64,000 nucleotides of DNA from Pseudomonadales bacterium. Its GTDB lineage: Bacteria; Pseudomonadota; Gammaproteobacteria; Pseudomonadales; Halieaceae. The stretch lies in assembly GCA_024234675.1 (NCBI GenBank), contig JACKNU010000005.1:1-64000 (forward strand), written 5' to 3'. The position numbers and the translations under genes are program-made. The notes under the pieces are model-generated. The model saw only the letters and a list, made by a program, of their open reading frames with translations. It searched no databases and had not been told where the DNA came from. Positions 45,227 to 55,147 of this stretch are shown here, one piece after another; the first letter of the stretch is position 1; each line of letters starts with the position of its first letter.

Positions 45227-46773
45227 AGTCCGCGCAGGGAAAGGAGCTGCTGGTGGCGGTGAGCATCATGCTGGCCACCATCATGCAGGTCCTGGATACC
45301 ACCATCGCCAATGTCGCCCTGCCCCATATGCAGGGCAGCCTAAGCGCCAGCAGCACTCAGATCACCTGGGTTTTGACCTCCTATATCGTCGCCTCGGCCA
45401 TCATGACTCTGCCGGTGGGCTACCTGAGCCAACGCTTCGGCCGCCGCAAGCTGTTCCTGGTATCGGTCACCGGCTTTACCCTGTCCTCCATGCTGTGCGG
45501 CCAGTCCTCCAGCCTGGAACAGATGATTTTCTGGCGCATCGCACAAGGCGTATTCGGCGCCTCGCTGGCACCGTTGTCCCAGGCTACCCTGCTGGATACC
45601 TTCCCCCGGGAAAAGCACGCGGCGGCGATGAGCGCCTGGGGCATGGGTATCATGCTGGGCCCGATTCTCGGACCCACCCTGGGCGGCCTGCTGACTGAAT
45701 ACTATTCCTGGCGCTGGGTGTTCTACATCAACGTACCGATAGGGATACTGTCGCTGCTGGGCATCTACCTCTACGTACCGGACAATACCCGACAGCAGAA
45801 GCGTTTCGACCTGCGCGGCTTCGCCCTGCTGGCGCTGGCGGTGGGCGCGCTGCAGATGCTGCTGGATCGCGGCGAACAACTGCACTGGTTCGATTCCCTG
45901 GAAATCCAGTTTTACGGGATTGGCGCGGCGCTGGCCCTGTACCTGTTTGCCGTCCACAACCTGACCAGCGACCAGCGTTTTTTATCCCCCGGCCTGCTGC
46001 AGGATCGCAACTACCTCTCCGGCACGGTCTTCATATTCGTTATCAGCATCGTGGTACTGGCCACGATGGCGCTGCTGCCGAATTACCTGCAGCAGTGGAA
46101 GGGCTATCCGGTGGCGACTGCCGGCATGGTACTGGCCCCCAGGGGCATGGGAACCATGGTTTCGATGTGGCTGGCCGGCCGCCTGATCAACCATATGGAC
46201 CCGCGCATCCTGGTGGCGATCGGAATTGGCCTGGTCAGCCTCTCACTGCACCAGATGAGCAGCTTCACCCTGCAGGTGAGCGAGCACGATATTATCAACA
46301 CGGGCATCCTGCAGGGCCTGGGGTTGGGCCTGTTGTTCGTGCCCGTTTCCTTCCTGGCTTATACCACCCTGCCCCAGACGCTGCGCGATGAGGGCGCCTC
46401 CCTGTTCAGCCTGGCGCGCAACCTGGGCAGCAGCGTGGGCGTATCCCTGGTAATGGCCACCCTGACGCGCAACATGTGGATCAACCAGCAGGAGCTGGCG
46501 GGGCGCATGCAGGTGTCACCGGAGTTGCTCGCCACCCTGTCCGCCGGCCCGGAACTCCTGGGTTTGCCCGCAGCCATCACCAATGAACTGGCCCGGGGCG
46601 CCGCGGAGATCTCCTACGTCAATAATTTCTACTTGCTGATGTGGATCAGCCTGGCCACCCTGCCGCTGGTGCTGCTGCTGGCGAAACCGCAAAGCGCCGC
46701 GCCCAGTCCGCCGGCCGCAGGCAACCGGGGTGCAGCCCCGCATGAGGAGTTCGACCATGCTCGATCTGGGTGA
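45223..46773 (+). CDS. emrB: DHA2-family MFS multidrug efflux pump (EmrB-like)
   Basis: 516 residues with fourteen predicted transmembrane helices. Typical DHA2 motifs: LDTTIANVALP in helix 1, WVLTSYIVASAI, and GPILGPTLGG (motif C) near residue 140. ATG 45223 overlaps the emrA stop; the longer frame from 44977 is not used. Exports hydrophobic drugs using proton flow. The last codons overlap the start of the GH3 gene by 17 nt. Confidence 0.95.
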   Translation: MKSAQGKELLVAVSIMLATIMQVLDTTIANVALPHMQGSLSASSTQITWVLTSYIVASAIMTLPVGYLSQRFGRRKLFLVSVTGFTLSSMLCGQSSSLEQMIFWRIAQGVFGASLAPLSQATLLDTFPREKHAAAMSAWGMGIMLGPILGPTLGGLLTEYYSWRWVFYINVPIGILSLLGIYLYVPDNTRQQKRFDLRGFALLALAVGALQMLLDRGEQLHWFDSLEIQFYGIGAALALYLFAVHNLTSDQRFLSPGLLQDRNYLSGTVFIFVISIVVLATMALLPNYLQQWKGYPVATAGMVLAPRGMGTMVSMWLAGRLINHMDPRILVAIGIGLVSLSLHQMSSFTLQVSEHDIINTGILQGLGLGLLFVPVSFLAYTTLPQTLRDEGASLFSLARNLGSSVGVSLVMATLTRNMWINQQELAGRMQVSPELLATLSAGPELLGLPAAITNELARGAAEISYVNNFYLLMWISLATLPLVLLLAKPQSAAPSPPAAGNRGAAPHEEFDHARSG

Positions 46774-49222
46774 CAGGCCATTCCTGCTGGCTGCCAGCGA
46801 GCTGGTGCAACAGCTGAGCAACGCGGAGAAAGCCACGCTGTGTACCGGCAGAACCTTCTGGGAGTTGCACGGTGTCGCACGCCTCGGACTGCCGTCCCTG
46901 TGGGTGACCGACGGTCCCCACGGCCTGCGCAAGCAGCAGGGCGATTCGGACCATATCGGCCTGAACGACAGCGTGCCGGCCGTCTGCTTCCCGCCGGCTG
47001 TGGGCCTGGCGAGCACCTGGAATCGGGATCTGCTGCAGGAGATCGGAGCAGCCCTGGGAGAGGCCTGTGTGTCCGAAAAGGTCAGCGTGCTGCTGGGCCC
47101 GGGGGTTAACATCAAACGCAGCCCCCTGTGCGGGCGCAATTTCGAATATTTTTCCGAAGACCCCTACCTCGCCGGGCAGATGGGCGCCGCCTGGGTCCGG
47201 GGCGTACAAAGCCAGGGGGTCGGCACCAGCCTCAAGCACTACGCCGCCAACAACCAGGAAAGCCACCGCATGGTGGTCGACGCCATTGTCGACGAGCGCA
47301 CCCTGCGGGAAATCTACCTGCCGGGATTCGAGATCACCGTCACCGAAGCGCAGCCCTGGACCGTGATGTGCTCCTACAACAAGCTCAATGGCACCTATCT
47401 GGCCGAAAACCACCGGCTGCTTACCGGCATCCTTAAAGACGAGTGGGGTCATACCGGCCTGGTAGTCACCGACTGGGGTGCCTGCAATGACCGGGTCGAG
47501 GGTATCGCCGCCGGACTGGAGCTGGAAATGCCAGGCAACGGCGGCATCCACACACCCGCGGTGCTGGCGGCACTGGGCAACGGCGAACTGAGCGAGGCGC
47601 AGCTGGATGCCGCGGCCACCCGGGTCGTGGAACTGATCCTCAAGTCCAGACCGGCTTTCGAAACAGACCGCGATTACGATCGCGATGCCCATCACTTGCT
47701 GGCCCGGCAAGCGGCTGAACAAGCCTGCGTGCTGCTGAAGAATGATGGCGCGCTGCTGCCACTTGCCAAAGGCGGCAAGCTGGCCGTCATCGGCGCGCTG
47801 GCCGTCGCGCCCCGCTACCAGGGCAGTGGCAGCTCGCAAATCAATCCCACCCGCCTCGATATTCCGCTGGCGGAAATCCAGCGCCTGCTCGGCAGCGAGC
47901 AGGCGCCCCGCTACGCCGCTGGTTACAATCTCGACGACGACGCCTGCGACCAGCGACTGATCGACGAGGCGCTCGCTATCGCCCGGGACGCCGACACCGT
48001 AGTGCTGTTTGCCGGCCTGCCCGACAGTTACGAATCCGAGGGCTTCGACCGCACGCATATGCGGTTGCCCGCGGCCCAGCTGCAACTCATAGAAGCCGTT
48101 GCCCGGCTTACCGAGCGGCTGGTGGTGGTCCTGCAAAATGGCGCGCCGGTCGAGCTGCCCTTCGTCGACCGGGTACCGGCGCTGCTGGAAACCTACCTGG
48201 GCGGCCAGGCGGGAGGCTCCGCCGTGGCGCGAATACTGTTCGGCGAGGCGAACCCATCCGGCAAGCTGGCGGAGACCTTTCCAGCCAGGCTGGAGGACGC
48301 CCCCTGCCAGGACTGGTTTCCCGGGGAGCCGCGACAGGTGCAGTATCGCGAAGGGCTATGGGTCGGTTACCGCTACTTCAGCAGCACGGAGACCCCGGTG
48401 GCCTTCCCATTCGGCCACGGCTTGTCCTATACCACCTTCGCCTACCACAAGCTGCGCCTGGCTGGCGAAGCCGGCAACTGGACGGTAGACGCAACACAGC
48501 TTGGCGATTGGGATGGCCTTCGCCTGCAGTGCGAAATCGAAAATACCGGCGCCGTGGCCGGCTACGAAATCGCGCAGCTCTACATCGGCGCCCCGAGCGG
48601 GGCAGTCTATCGCCCCCGGCGGGAATTGCGCAGCTTTGCCAAAGTCTGGCTCGAACCCGGGCAGACCGGCACGGTGGTCTTCGAACTGGGTTCCCGTGCC
48701 TTCGCTCACTGGTGCACCCATGCCCGGGACTGGCGAGTAGCCCCAGGTGAATACCGAGTCGAGGTCGGCGCGTCCTGCGCCGATATCAGGCTGGACTGTG
48801 CACTCCAGGTGCTGTCCACTCACCAGGCAGGGCCTCGCGACCCGGCCCTGGCGCCCTATTTCGAGCCCGCCAAACGCGCTTTTAACGAGCTGGCGTTTGC
48901 CGCACTGCTGGGACGACCGCTTGCCCCCGTTGCGCCCGCGCGCCCCTATCACCCGAACTCCACCCTGGGCGACGTGCAATCCACGCTGCTCGGCAAATTG
49001 CTGCATCAGGTCATCCTGCGCACCATGAAGAAGATGGCGCCTGCGGGAAGTGATGAAAAAACGGAGCGCATGATGGCGGCGATGGTGGCGGAAATGCCCC
49101 TGAGAAACCTGGTGGTGTTTTCCCGAGGCAGGTTTTCGCCGCGGGATCTGCAACTGTGTATCCAGCTGATGAACGGCCAGTACCGGACGGCTTTGCAAAC
49201 CCTGCTGAGCGGCAGGCGGTAG
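46757..49222 (+). CDS. GH3 family beta-glucosidase
   Basis: 821-residue glycoside hydrolase family 3 enzyme that releases terminal beta-linked glucose or xylose. KHYAANNQE and the nucleophile Asp239 in VVTDWGACND lie in the first domain; FAGLPDSYESEGFDR belongs to the second, and the C-terminus (RPRRELRSFAKVWLEPGQTG) is the Fn3-like domain. There is no signal peptide, so it is probably cytoplasmic. ATG 46757 has GAGGAG upstream. It overlaps emrB, but its function belongs with the decayed sulfatase and GH2 genes next to it. Confidence 0.94.
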   Translation: MLDLGDRPFLLAASELVQQLSNAEKATLCTGRTFWELHGVARLGLPSLWVTDGPHGLRKQQGDSDHIGLNDSVPAVCFPPAVGLASTWNRDLLQEIGAALGEACVSEKVSVLLGPGVNIKRSPLCGRNFEYFSEDPYLAGQMGAAWVRGVQSQGVGTSLKHYAANNQESHRMVVDAIVDERTLREIYLPGFEITVTEAQPWTVMCSYNKLNGTYLAENHRLLTGILKDEWGHTGLVVTDWGACNDRVEGIAAGLELEMPGNGGIHTPAVLAALGNGELSEAQLDAAATRVVELILKSRPAFETDRDYDRDAHHLLARQAAEQACVLLKNDGALLPLAKGGKLAVIGALAVAPRYQGSGSSQINPTRLDIPLAEIQRLLGSEQAPRYAAGYNLDDDACDQRLIDEALAIARDADTVVLFAGLPDSYESEGFDRTHMRLPAAQLQLIEAVARLTERLVVVLQNGAPVELPFVDRVPALLETYLGGQAGGSAVARILFGEANPSGKLAETFPARLEDAPCQDWFPGEPRQVQYREGLWVGYRYFSSTETPVAFPFGHGLSYTTFAYHKLRLAGEAGNWTVDATQLGDWDGLRLQCEIENTGAVAGYEIAQLYIGAPSGAVYRPRRELRSFAKVWLEPGQTGTVVFELGSRAFAHWCTHARDWRVAPGEYRVEVGASCADIRLDCALQVLSTHQAGPRDPALAPYFEPAKRAFNELAFAALLGRPLAPVAPARPYHPNSTLGDVQSTLLGKLLHQVILRTMKKMAPAGSDEKTERMMAAMVAEMPLRNLVVFSRGRFSPRDLQLCIQLMNGQYRTALQTLLSGRR

Positions 49223-49289
49223 TGTCGCCTGCAACGCCTGAAACCGTTACCGGGCTGGAGCGGCCGGAGTCCAGGGAGCTGACACGATC

Positions 49290-49651
49290 ATGAAACTGTT
49301 GCACTTCCTGCTCCTGCCGATCGTATACTGGATGGGCGCAGCCTGCTCAAGGTGCTGACCACCGGGGCCAGTTCTCCTCACGACTATTTGTACTACTACG
49401 ATGGCGAAACCCTGTACGCCGTGCGCGACCAGCGCTTCAAATACCGGGCGCCTGCGGGTGTGTTCTACGCCACGGACGAGATGCTCTTCGCGCCAGCCAT
49501 GCCACAAAAGGAATGGATGTTCGATCTGCAGAGGGATCCGCGGGAATCCTACGACATCAGCGACCGATATCCCGAAGAACTGCAGCGCCTGAGAGCCGCT
49601 TTCAAGGTGAAACTCGACGAGATGGGGGCCAACAAGCGTGGTTGGCGCTGA
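49290..49651 (+). pseudogene. sulfatase remnant: signal peptide joined to C-terminal end
   Basis: From ATG 49290, with GGGAG upstream, a signal-peptide-like MKLLHFLLLPIVY opens a frame that stops at TGA 49356. A second frame from 49331 reads DGRSLLKVLTTGASSPHDY then YYYDGETLYAVRDQRFKY and RDPRESYDISDRYPEE, the typical C-terminus of formylglycine sulfatases. The catalytic domain (with CxPxR) is absent. The simplest reading is a deletion of about 1.2 kb joining the two ends of a single sulfatase gene out of frame. Confidence 0.85.
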
Positions 49652-49714
49652 GCGAGTGCCCACCGGTGAGCATGCAGGGCTCACTCCGGCAGGACCACCA
49701 CCTGAAGATCAACT

Positions 49715-51872
49715 TTATTCCCTGGGCAAGGACGCGTAGAACTGGCGCAATACCTCGAAGGCCAGTTTGCGATTGCCCTGCTCATCCACCAGGCCCTTGC
49801 GGTTATAGAAATCCTGGATGCCATTTAGGGGCCGCAGCGCCGCCCGGAAATCCTTCAATACCCAGGGGGACATGCCCTGGACCAGCGGGCTGTGCCGCAA
49901 CATATCCAGCTGCGCCTCGTACACTTTGGCCTGGTACTCCTCCGACCACAGCAGTGCTTCGGGGGAGCGGAAACCCGCCCTGGCCCCGGCGCCGAATTCG
50001 GAAATCACCATGGGTTTGCCATAAGTATTGCTGAAACGTAAACGCGGCATGATGTCGTTCAGCATTACCCTGCGAATGTCGGCTTCGCTGGCGGGCAGGT
50101 TGGCCGCAAAGGCGGCGGAATAGTACCAGCCGAAGTACTCGTTGTAGCCCACCACATCGACGATCTCTCCCAGGGGATCATCCAGTTCCACAAGGATTTC
50201 ACCGGTGTCGGCTTCCTCCCCTACGGTTTCCTCTTCTATCACTTCGGCATCTGTCCCGGGTTCGTCATCTGCCAGCATGCTGCTGACCACTTCCCTGCCG
50301 ATGAACGCCACGAGCCGGGCCTTATCCGCAAGGCTGACCTCAGAGTCCTTCAGCAGGGCAATCATCACGTCTTCGGCCACCTCGCGCAGTTCAGCCTCCG
50401 GGTTGCCAATAAGCGCCGCCGCCAGCAACCTGCCACTGCGATCCACCTCCTTCACGGTGGCGGCCTCGGCAGACATAAAGGCCGTGCGCGACGCACTGAT
50501 CGGGGTCTCATTACCCAGTGACCAGATCACCACGGCGGCGCGGTTCAGGTCGCGCTGCACCATCTCCGACAGCATGTTGTTGGCGAGTTTACGAGTGTCC
50601 TCGTTGCGCCAGTCGATTGCCCAGTAAACCGGGATTTCCGACCACAGCATCAGACCCAGCTCATCCGCCAGGCGTACGGTGTGCTCGTTGTGCGGATAGT
50701 GGGCGAGGCGTACGAAATTGGCGCCCAATTGTTTGGCCAGCGCGAAGGAGGCCTCCGCGTCGGCCCTGTCCGTGGCCACGCCCGCACCCAGCAGGGTTTC
50801 CTCATGCATGCTGATGCCGCGCAGGAATACCGGTTTGCCATTGAGGAGAATCTGTCCGCCTGCGCGGCGCACAGTGCGAAAGCCCACGCGGTCGGTACTG
50901 GTATCTTCCTCGACGGAGATACTGACCTCGTATAAAACCGGATCCTCCGGAGACCACAGCCTCGGGCTCGCGCTCAACTGGAACTCCGCCCGCCCGGCGG
51001 CATCGGTAGTGGCCGTGGCCGACACACATTCAGTTCCGCGATCGTGAGTACGACTTCGTACCGGGTTTCGCGCCGTCCACCTGGGCCCAGCCGCGAATAA
51101 CACCCGCACCGGGTTCGGCCAGCCACACGTGGAACTGGCGCACAAAGGTATCCGGTACCGATACCAGGCTCACGTCGCGGGTAAGGCCGCCGTATTGCCA
51201 CCAGTCAGTGCGCATGGTCGGTACGCTGGACCTGTCCAGGGTGTTGTCGACCCTGACGACGAGGTCGTTGCTGCCCTCCTCAAGCAGTTCAGTCACTTCG
51301 AAATTGAAGGGCGTATAACCGCCCTTGTGCTGCCCCAGTACCGAGCCGTTCAGGTAAACCGTGGTGGTGAAATTGGCACCGCCAAAATGCAGGAAATAGC
51401 GCTCATCGCGTTGCGGTTGCGCCTCGAAGTTACGTTGGTACCACACTGAACCGTCATAGAAAAACAGTCGTTCGCGCTGCGTGTTCCAGTCTCCGGGCAC
51501 TTGCAACTGCTGGCGCTCGTCGAAGCTGTACTCGATCAGTTCCATTCCCGAGACCTGTTTGGCGTTGGCGTAGTAGCCATCCCCGAAAAGGCCCCGCTCC
51601 CCCAAACCCAGCTTGTCGATGACCACGTTCCAGTTGCCGTTCAGGGACCGGGGCGCGCGGTTGGGGATATTGGTAATCAGCGGCGAGGGCGCTTCGTAGA
51701 CTATCGGCGGTGGCGAAAAAATACTCACTTCCCGAGGTTCGCCGGGATTTTCGCTGGCCATCGCAACTGCGCCCGGTAACAACACGGCCGACAAGGCCAG
51801 CAACACTGCGCGCATACCCCGCCATGGGCCATGGGCGCCAGCCATGGCCGAGCCCGATGGTGAATCCAGCAT
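49715..51872 (-). pseudogene. GH2 beta-galactosidase/glucuronidase gene with two frameshifts
   Basis: A secreted GH2 enzyme of about 718 residues if intact: signal-like MRAVLLALSAVLLPG, sugar-binding and Ig-like domains in the first frame, then the catalytic barrel with acid/base Glu in VIWSLGNETP and nucleophile Glu in VISEFGAGA in another frame. Around 51035-51066 the protein crosses three frames: VDGAKPG, then YEVVLTIAELN, then VSATATTDAAG. This needs one base lost near 51060 and a GT pair gained near 51036. An acidic insert of about 75 residues sits between the acid/base and nucleophile regions. GGAGG precedes ATG 51872. Confidence 0.85.
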
Positions 51873-52079
51873 TTACGCCTCCACTATGTCCACTCGCCGA
51901 TTAATGGGCCAGTCAATCACAAGCGGGCCCGCCTGGCCAATGACTTTGAGATCGCCCGTCCTGCCGTTCGCGACCAACCCGGGGCCTTCGACGGGCGCCG
52001 CCCGCGCTAGCAAGTGATGTAGAGGTGTATAAGGCCGTGGGAAACGGCTAAAGTAGCAGGCCAAAATCCCGGCAAGCTC
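51873..52079. other. 207-bp divergent region between GH2 remnant and mutS
   Basis: Must hold the mutS promoter, but I see no clear -35/-10 pair, operator or terminator. No open reading frame of note. Confidence 0.3.
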
Positions 52080-54680
52080 TTGGACCCTGCACCCGACTTG
52101 AAAGATAAAACCTTAAAATCAGCTAGTTACGAACACACTCCAATGATGCAGCAATTCCTGCGCATCAAGGCAAAGCACCCCCGCGACCTGCTGTTTTACC
52201 GCATGGGGGATTTCTACGAGCTGTTCTACGACGACGCCAAAAAGGCGGCGGAGCTGCTGGATATCACCCTCACCGCCCGCGGCAAATCCGCCGGCGAGCC
52301 CATTCCCATGTGCGGCGTGCCCTACCACGCCGCCGAAGGCTACCTGGCGCGGCTTGTGAAGGCCGGGGTGTCGGTGGCCATTGCCGAGCAGATCGGCGAC
52401 CCAGCCACCAGCAAGGGCCCGGTGGAGCGGCAGGTGGTGCGGGTGGTCACCCCCGGCACCCTGTCGGACGAGGCGCTGCTGGATGAGCGGGTGGACAACC
52501 TGCTGCTGGCCATCTGCCAGCATAAAAACGCTTACGGCATCGCCTACCTGGATCTCAGCACCGGCCGCTTCCGGGTCCTGGAGGTCAGCGGCGAGGAGGC
52601 CCTCAGCGGCGAATTGCAGCGCCTGAATCCCGCCGAAACCCTGTACCTGGACACGATTACCCACCCCGCGGTCACCGCCCGCCGCGGCGCCCGCGCCCAG
52701 CCGGCCTGGGAGTTCGATGTGGACGGGGCCCGCCGGGCCTTGAACACCCAGTTCCAGACCCATGATCTCAAGGGCTTTGGCTGCGACGAGTTGACGCTGG
52801 CCATCGGCGCCGCCGGCTGCCTGCTGCAGTACGTCAAGGATACCCAGCGCGGCAACTTGCCCCATATTCGCAGCATGAGCCACGAGAGCCGCGCCGCCAG
52901 CGTCATCCTGGACGCGGCCACCCGCCGCAACCTGGAGTTGGACGTCAACCTGGCCGGCGGCGACAGCAACACCCTGTTGTCGGTGCTGGACCGCTGTGTG
53001 ACCGCCATGGGCAGCCGCCTGCTGCGCCGTTGGTTGCACCGCCCGTTGACGGATATCGCGGCGCTGGAAGCGCGTCACGGGGCCATCGGCGCCCTGTGCG
53101 CCGATTACGGTTACGAACCGGCGCGCGCGGCCCTCAAGCCCATAGGCGACATGGAGCGCATCCTCACCCGCGTGGCCCTGCGCTCGGCCCGGCCCCGGGA
53201 CCTCACCCGCCTGCACAGCTCGCTGGCGGCCCTGCCGCAACTGCGCGCCGCCCTCGAGACCTGCGAGGCGGGGCTGCTGCGGGAACTGTGCCAACAAGTA
53301 GGGGATTATCCCGGGCTGTGCGAGTTGCTGGATGGCGCCCTGATCGACAACCCGCCGGCGGTCATCCGTGACGGCGGGGTCATCGCCGCAGGCTACGACG
53401 CCGAGCTGGATGAACTGCGCCAGTTGAGCAGCAACGCCGGCGATTACCTGCTGCAAATGGAAAAGCGCGAGCGCGAGGCCACCGGCATTTCCACCCTCAA
53501 GGTGGGCTACAACCGGGTGCACGGCTATTACATAGAAATCAGCCGCGCCCAGGCCAGCCAGGCGCCGGCGGCCTACGTGCGCCGCCAGACCCTGAAAAAC
53601 GCCGAGCGCTTTATCACCCCCGAGCTCAAGGAATTCGAGGACCGGGCCCTGTCCAGCAAGAGCCGCGCCCTGAGTCGGGAGAAAGCCCTCTACGAGGAAC
53701 TGCTGGAACGCCTCAACGAGCAGCTGGGACCGCTGCAGGATACCGCCGCGGCGGTGAGCGAACTGGACGTGCTGGCCAACCTGGCCGAGCGCGCCGACAA
53801 CCTGCGCCTGTGCCGACCCGAGTTCTGCCAGGAACAGGTCTTCGAGGTGACCGAGGGTCGCCACCTGGTGGTGGAACAGGTACTGGAACAACCCTTTATC
53901 GCCAACAGCACAGCCCTCAACGAGCGGCGCCGCATGCTGCTGATCACCGGGCCCAATATGGGCGGAAAGTCGACCTATATGCGCCAGAACGCGGTGATCG
54001 CCCTGCTGGCCCATATCGGCAGCTTCGTGCCCGCCACGGCGGCGCGGCTGGCGCCCATCGATCGAATTTTCACCCGCATCGGCTCCTCCGATGACCTGGC
54101 CTCGGGCCGCTCCACCTTCATGGTGGAGATGACCGAGACCGCCAACATCCTGCACAATGCCACGCCCCGCTCGCTGGTACTGATGGACGAGGTGGGTCGC
54201 GGCACCAGCACCTTCGACGGCCTCAGCCTGGCCTGGGCGGCGGCGGTGCAACTGGCGCGGGAAGTGCAGGCCTTCACCCTGTTTTCCACCCACTACTTCG
54301 AACTCACCAGCCTGCCCCAGATCTGTCCAACCATGGCCAACGTGCACCTGGATGCCACCGAGCACCAGGATCACGTGGTGTTCCTGCACAATATCCAGGA
54401 GGGGCCGGCCAACCGCAGCTTCGGCCTGCAGGTGGCCAGGTTGGCGGGCATTCCCGCCCCCGTGCTGGCGGCGGCCCGGGAGAAGCTGCGGGAGCTGGAA
54501 CAGGGCGCGCGGGAGCCGACAGTGACCGCCCGGCCCGGCGCCTCGCCGGCCCAGGTGGACCTGTTCAGTGCGGCGCCGCCGCACCCGGTGGTCAGCGCCC
54601 TGGAGGAGCTGCAACCGGACGAGCTGACGCCCCGCCAGGCGCTGGAAAAACTCTATGAACTCAAGGGTCAACTGGACTGA
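52080..54680 (+). CDS. mutS: DNA mismatch repair ATPase
   Basis: 866 residues. The mismatch-binding wedge begins with HTPMMQQFLRIKAKHPRDLL and RMGDFYELFYDDA (Phe and Glu of the FxE contact). The ATPase domain has Walker A GPNMGGKST (about 624-632), VEMTETANILHNATP and Walker B LVLMDEVGRGTST. It recognises mispairs and recruits MutL. The start is taken as TTG 52080 since the first internal ATG (52143) would cut the conserved N-terminus; a TTG at 52098 is the alternative. fdxA follows, as in Pseudomonas. Confidence 0.97.
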   Translation: MDPAPDLKDKTLKSASYEHTPMMQQFLRIKAKHPRDLLFYRMGDFYELFYDDAKKAAELLDITLTARGKSAGEPIPMCGVPYHAAEGYLARLVKAGVSVAIAEQIGDPATSKGPVERQVVRVVTPGTLSDEALLDERVDNLLLAICQHKNAYGIAYLDLSTGRFRVLEVSGEEALSGELQRLNPAETLYLDTITHPAVTARRGARAQPAWEFDVDGARRALNTQFQTHDLKGFGCDELTLAIGAAGCLLQYVKDTQRGNLPHIRSMSHESRAASVILDAATRRNLELDVNLAGGDSNTLLSVLDRCVTAMGSRLLRRWLHRPLTDIAALEARHGAIGALCADYGYEPARAALKPIGDMERILTRVALRSARPRDLTRLHSSLAALPQLRAALETCEAGLLRELCQQVGDYPGLCELLDGALIDNPPAVIRDGGVIAAGYDAELDELRQLSSNAGDYLLQMEKREREATGISTLKVGYNRVHGYYIEISRAQASQAPAAYVRRQTLKNAERFITPELKEFEDRALSSKSRALSREKALYEELLERLNEQLGPLQDTAAAVSELDVLANLAERADNLRLCRPEFCQEQVFEVTEGRHLVVEQVLEQPFIANSTALNERRRMLLITGPNMGGKSTYMRQNAVIALLAHIGSFVPATAARLAPIDRIFTRIGSSDDLASGRSTFMVEMTETANILHNATPRSLVLMDEVGRGTSTFDGLSLAWAAAVQLAREVQAFTLFSTHYFELTSLPQICPTMANVHLDATEHQDHVVFLHNIQEGPANRSFGLQVARLAGIPAPVLAAAREKLRELEQGAREPTVTARPGASPAQVDLFSAAPPHPVVSALEELQPDELTPRQALEKLYELKGQLD

Positions 54681-54763
54681 AAAGCCCCTTCAATTTCACC
54701 TCTCCAGCGGGTAAACTGTCGCCCCTTCCGGGGGCCAGGCATTTTTCAAGAGGCATTGCAGGC

Positions 54764-55087
54764 ATGACATTTGTTGTAGGCGAAGATTGTATCAACTGTA
54801 AACACACGGACTGTGTAGAAGTCTGCCCGGTAGACTGCTTCTATGAAGGCCCCAATTTCCTGGTGATCCACCCCGACGAGTGCATCGACTGCGCCCTGTG
54901 TGAGCCCGAATGCCCGGTGGACGCTATTTTCTCCGAGGACGAACTGCCCGAAGACCAGCAGGTTTTCCTGGAATTGAATGCGGAGCTGGCGGAAGTGTGG
55001 CCCTGTATCACCGAAATGAAAGAGGCCCTGCCGGACGCCGAGGAATGGGCGGGCAAACCCAACAAGTTGGCCCTGCTGCAGCGCTGA
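54764..55087 (+). CDS. fdxA: 7Fe-8S ferredoxin
   Basis: 107 residues. Clusters: CINCKHTDC with CPVDC for the 3Fe-4S/4Fe-4S pattern, and CIDCALCEPECPVDAI for the 4Fe-4S cluster, then the long C-terminal tail typical of FdxA. In Azotobacter and Pseudomonas this ferredoxin is a partner of Fpr, whose gene lies at 59331. Transcription ends at a strong hairpin 29 nt downstream. Confidence 0.97.
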   Translation: MTFVVGEDCINCKHTDCVEVCPVDCFYEGPNFLVIHPDECIDCALCEPECPVDAIFSEDELPEDQQVFLELNAELAEVWPCITEMKEALPDAEEWAGKPNKLALLQR

Positions 55088-55115
55088 CGCTCACCCGCAA
55101 CGCGAACCGCCAGGA

Positions 55116-55147
55116 GCCCTGCCGTGAAATCACGGCGGGGCTTTTTT
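55116..55147 (+). terminator. intrinsic terminator of mutS-fdxA
   Basis: GCCCTGCCGTGA-AA-TCACGGCGGGGC, a 12-bp stem with one G-T wobble, followed by TTTTTT. Confidence 0.93.

Noticed and set aside
52119..54671. Open frame of 850 codons antisense to mutS
   Set aside because: Mirror of the mutS codon pattern, with no recognisable motif.
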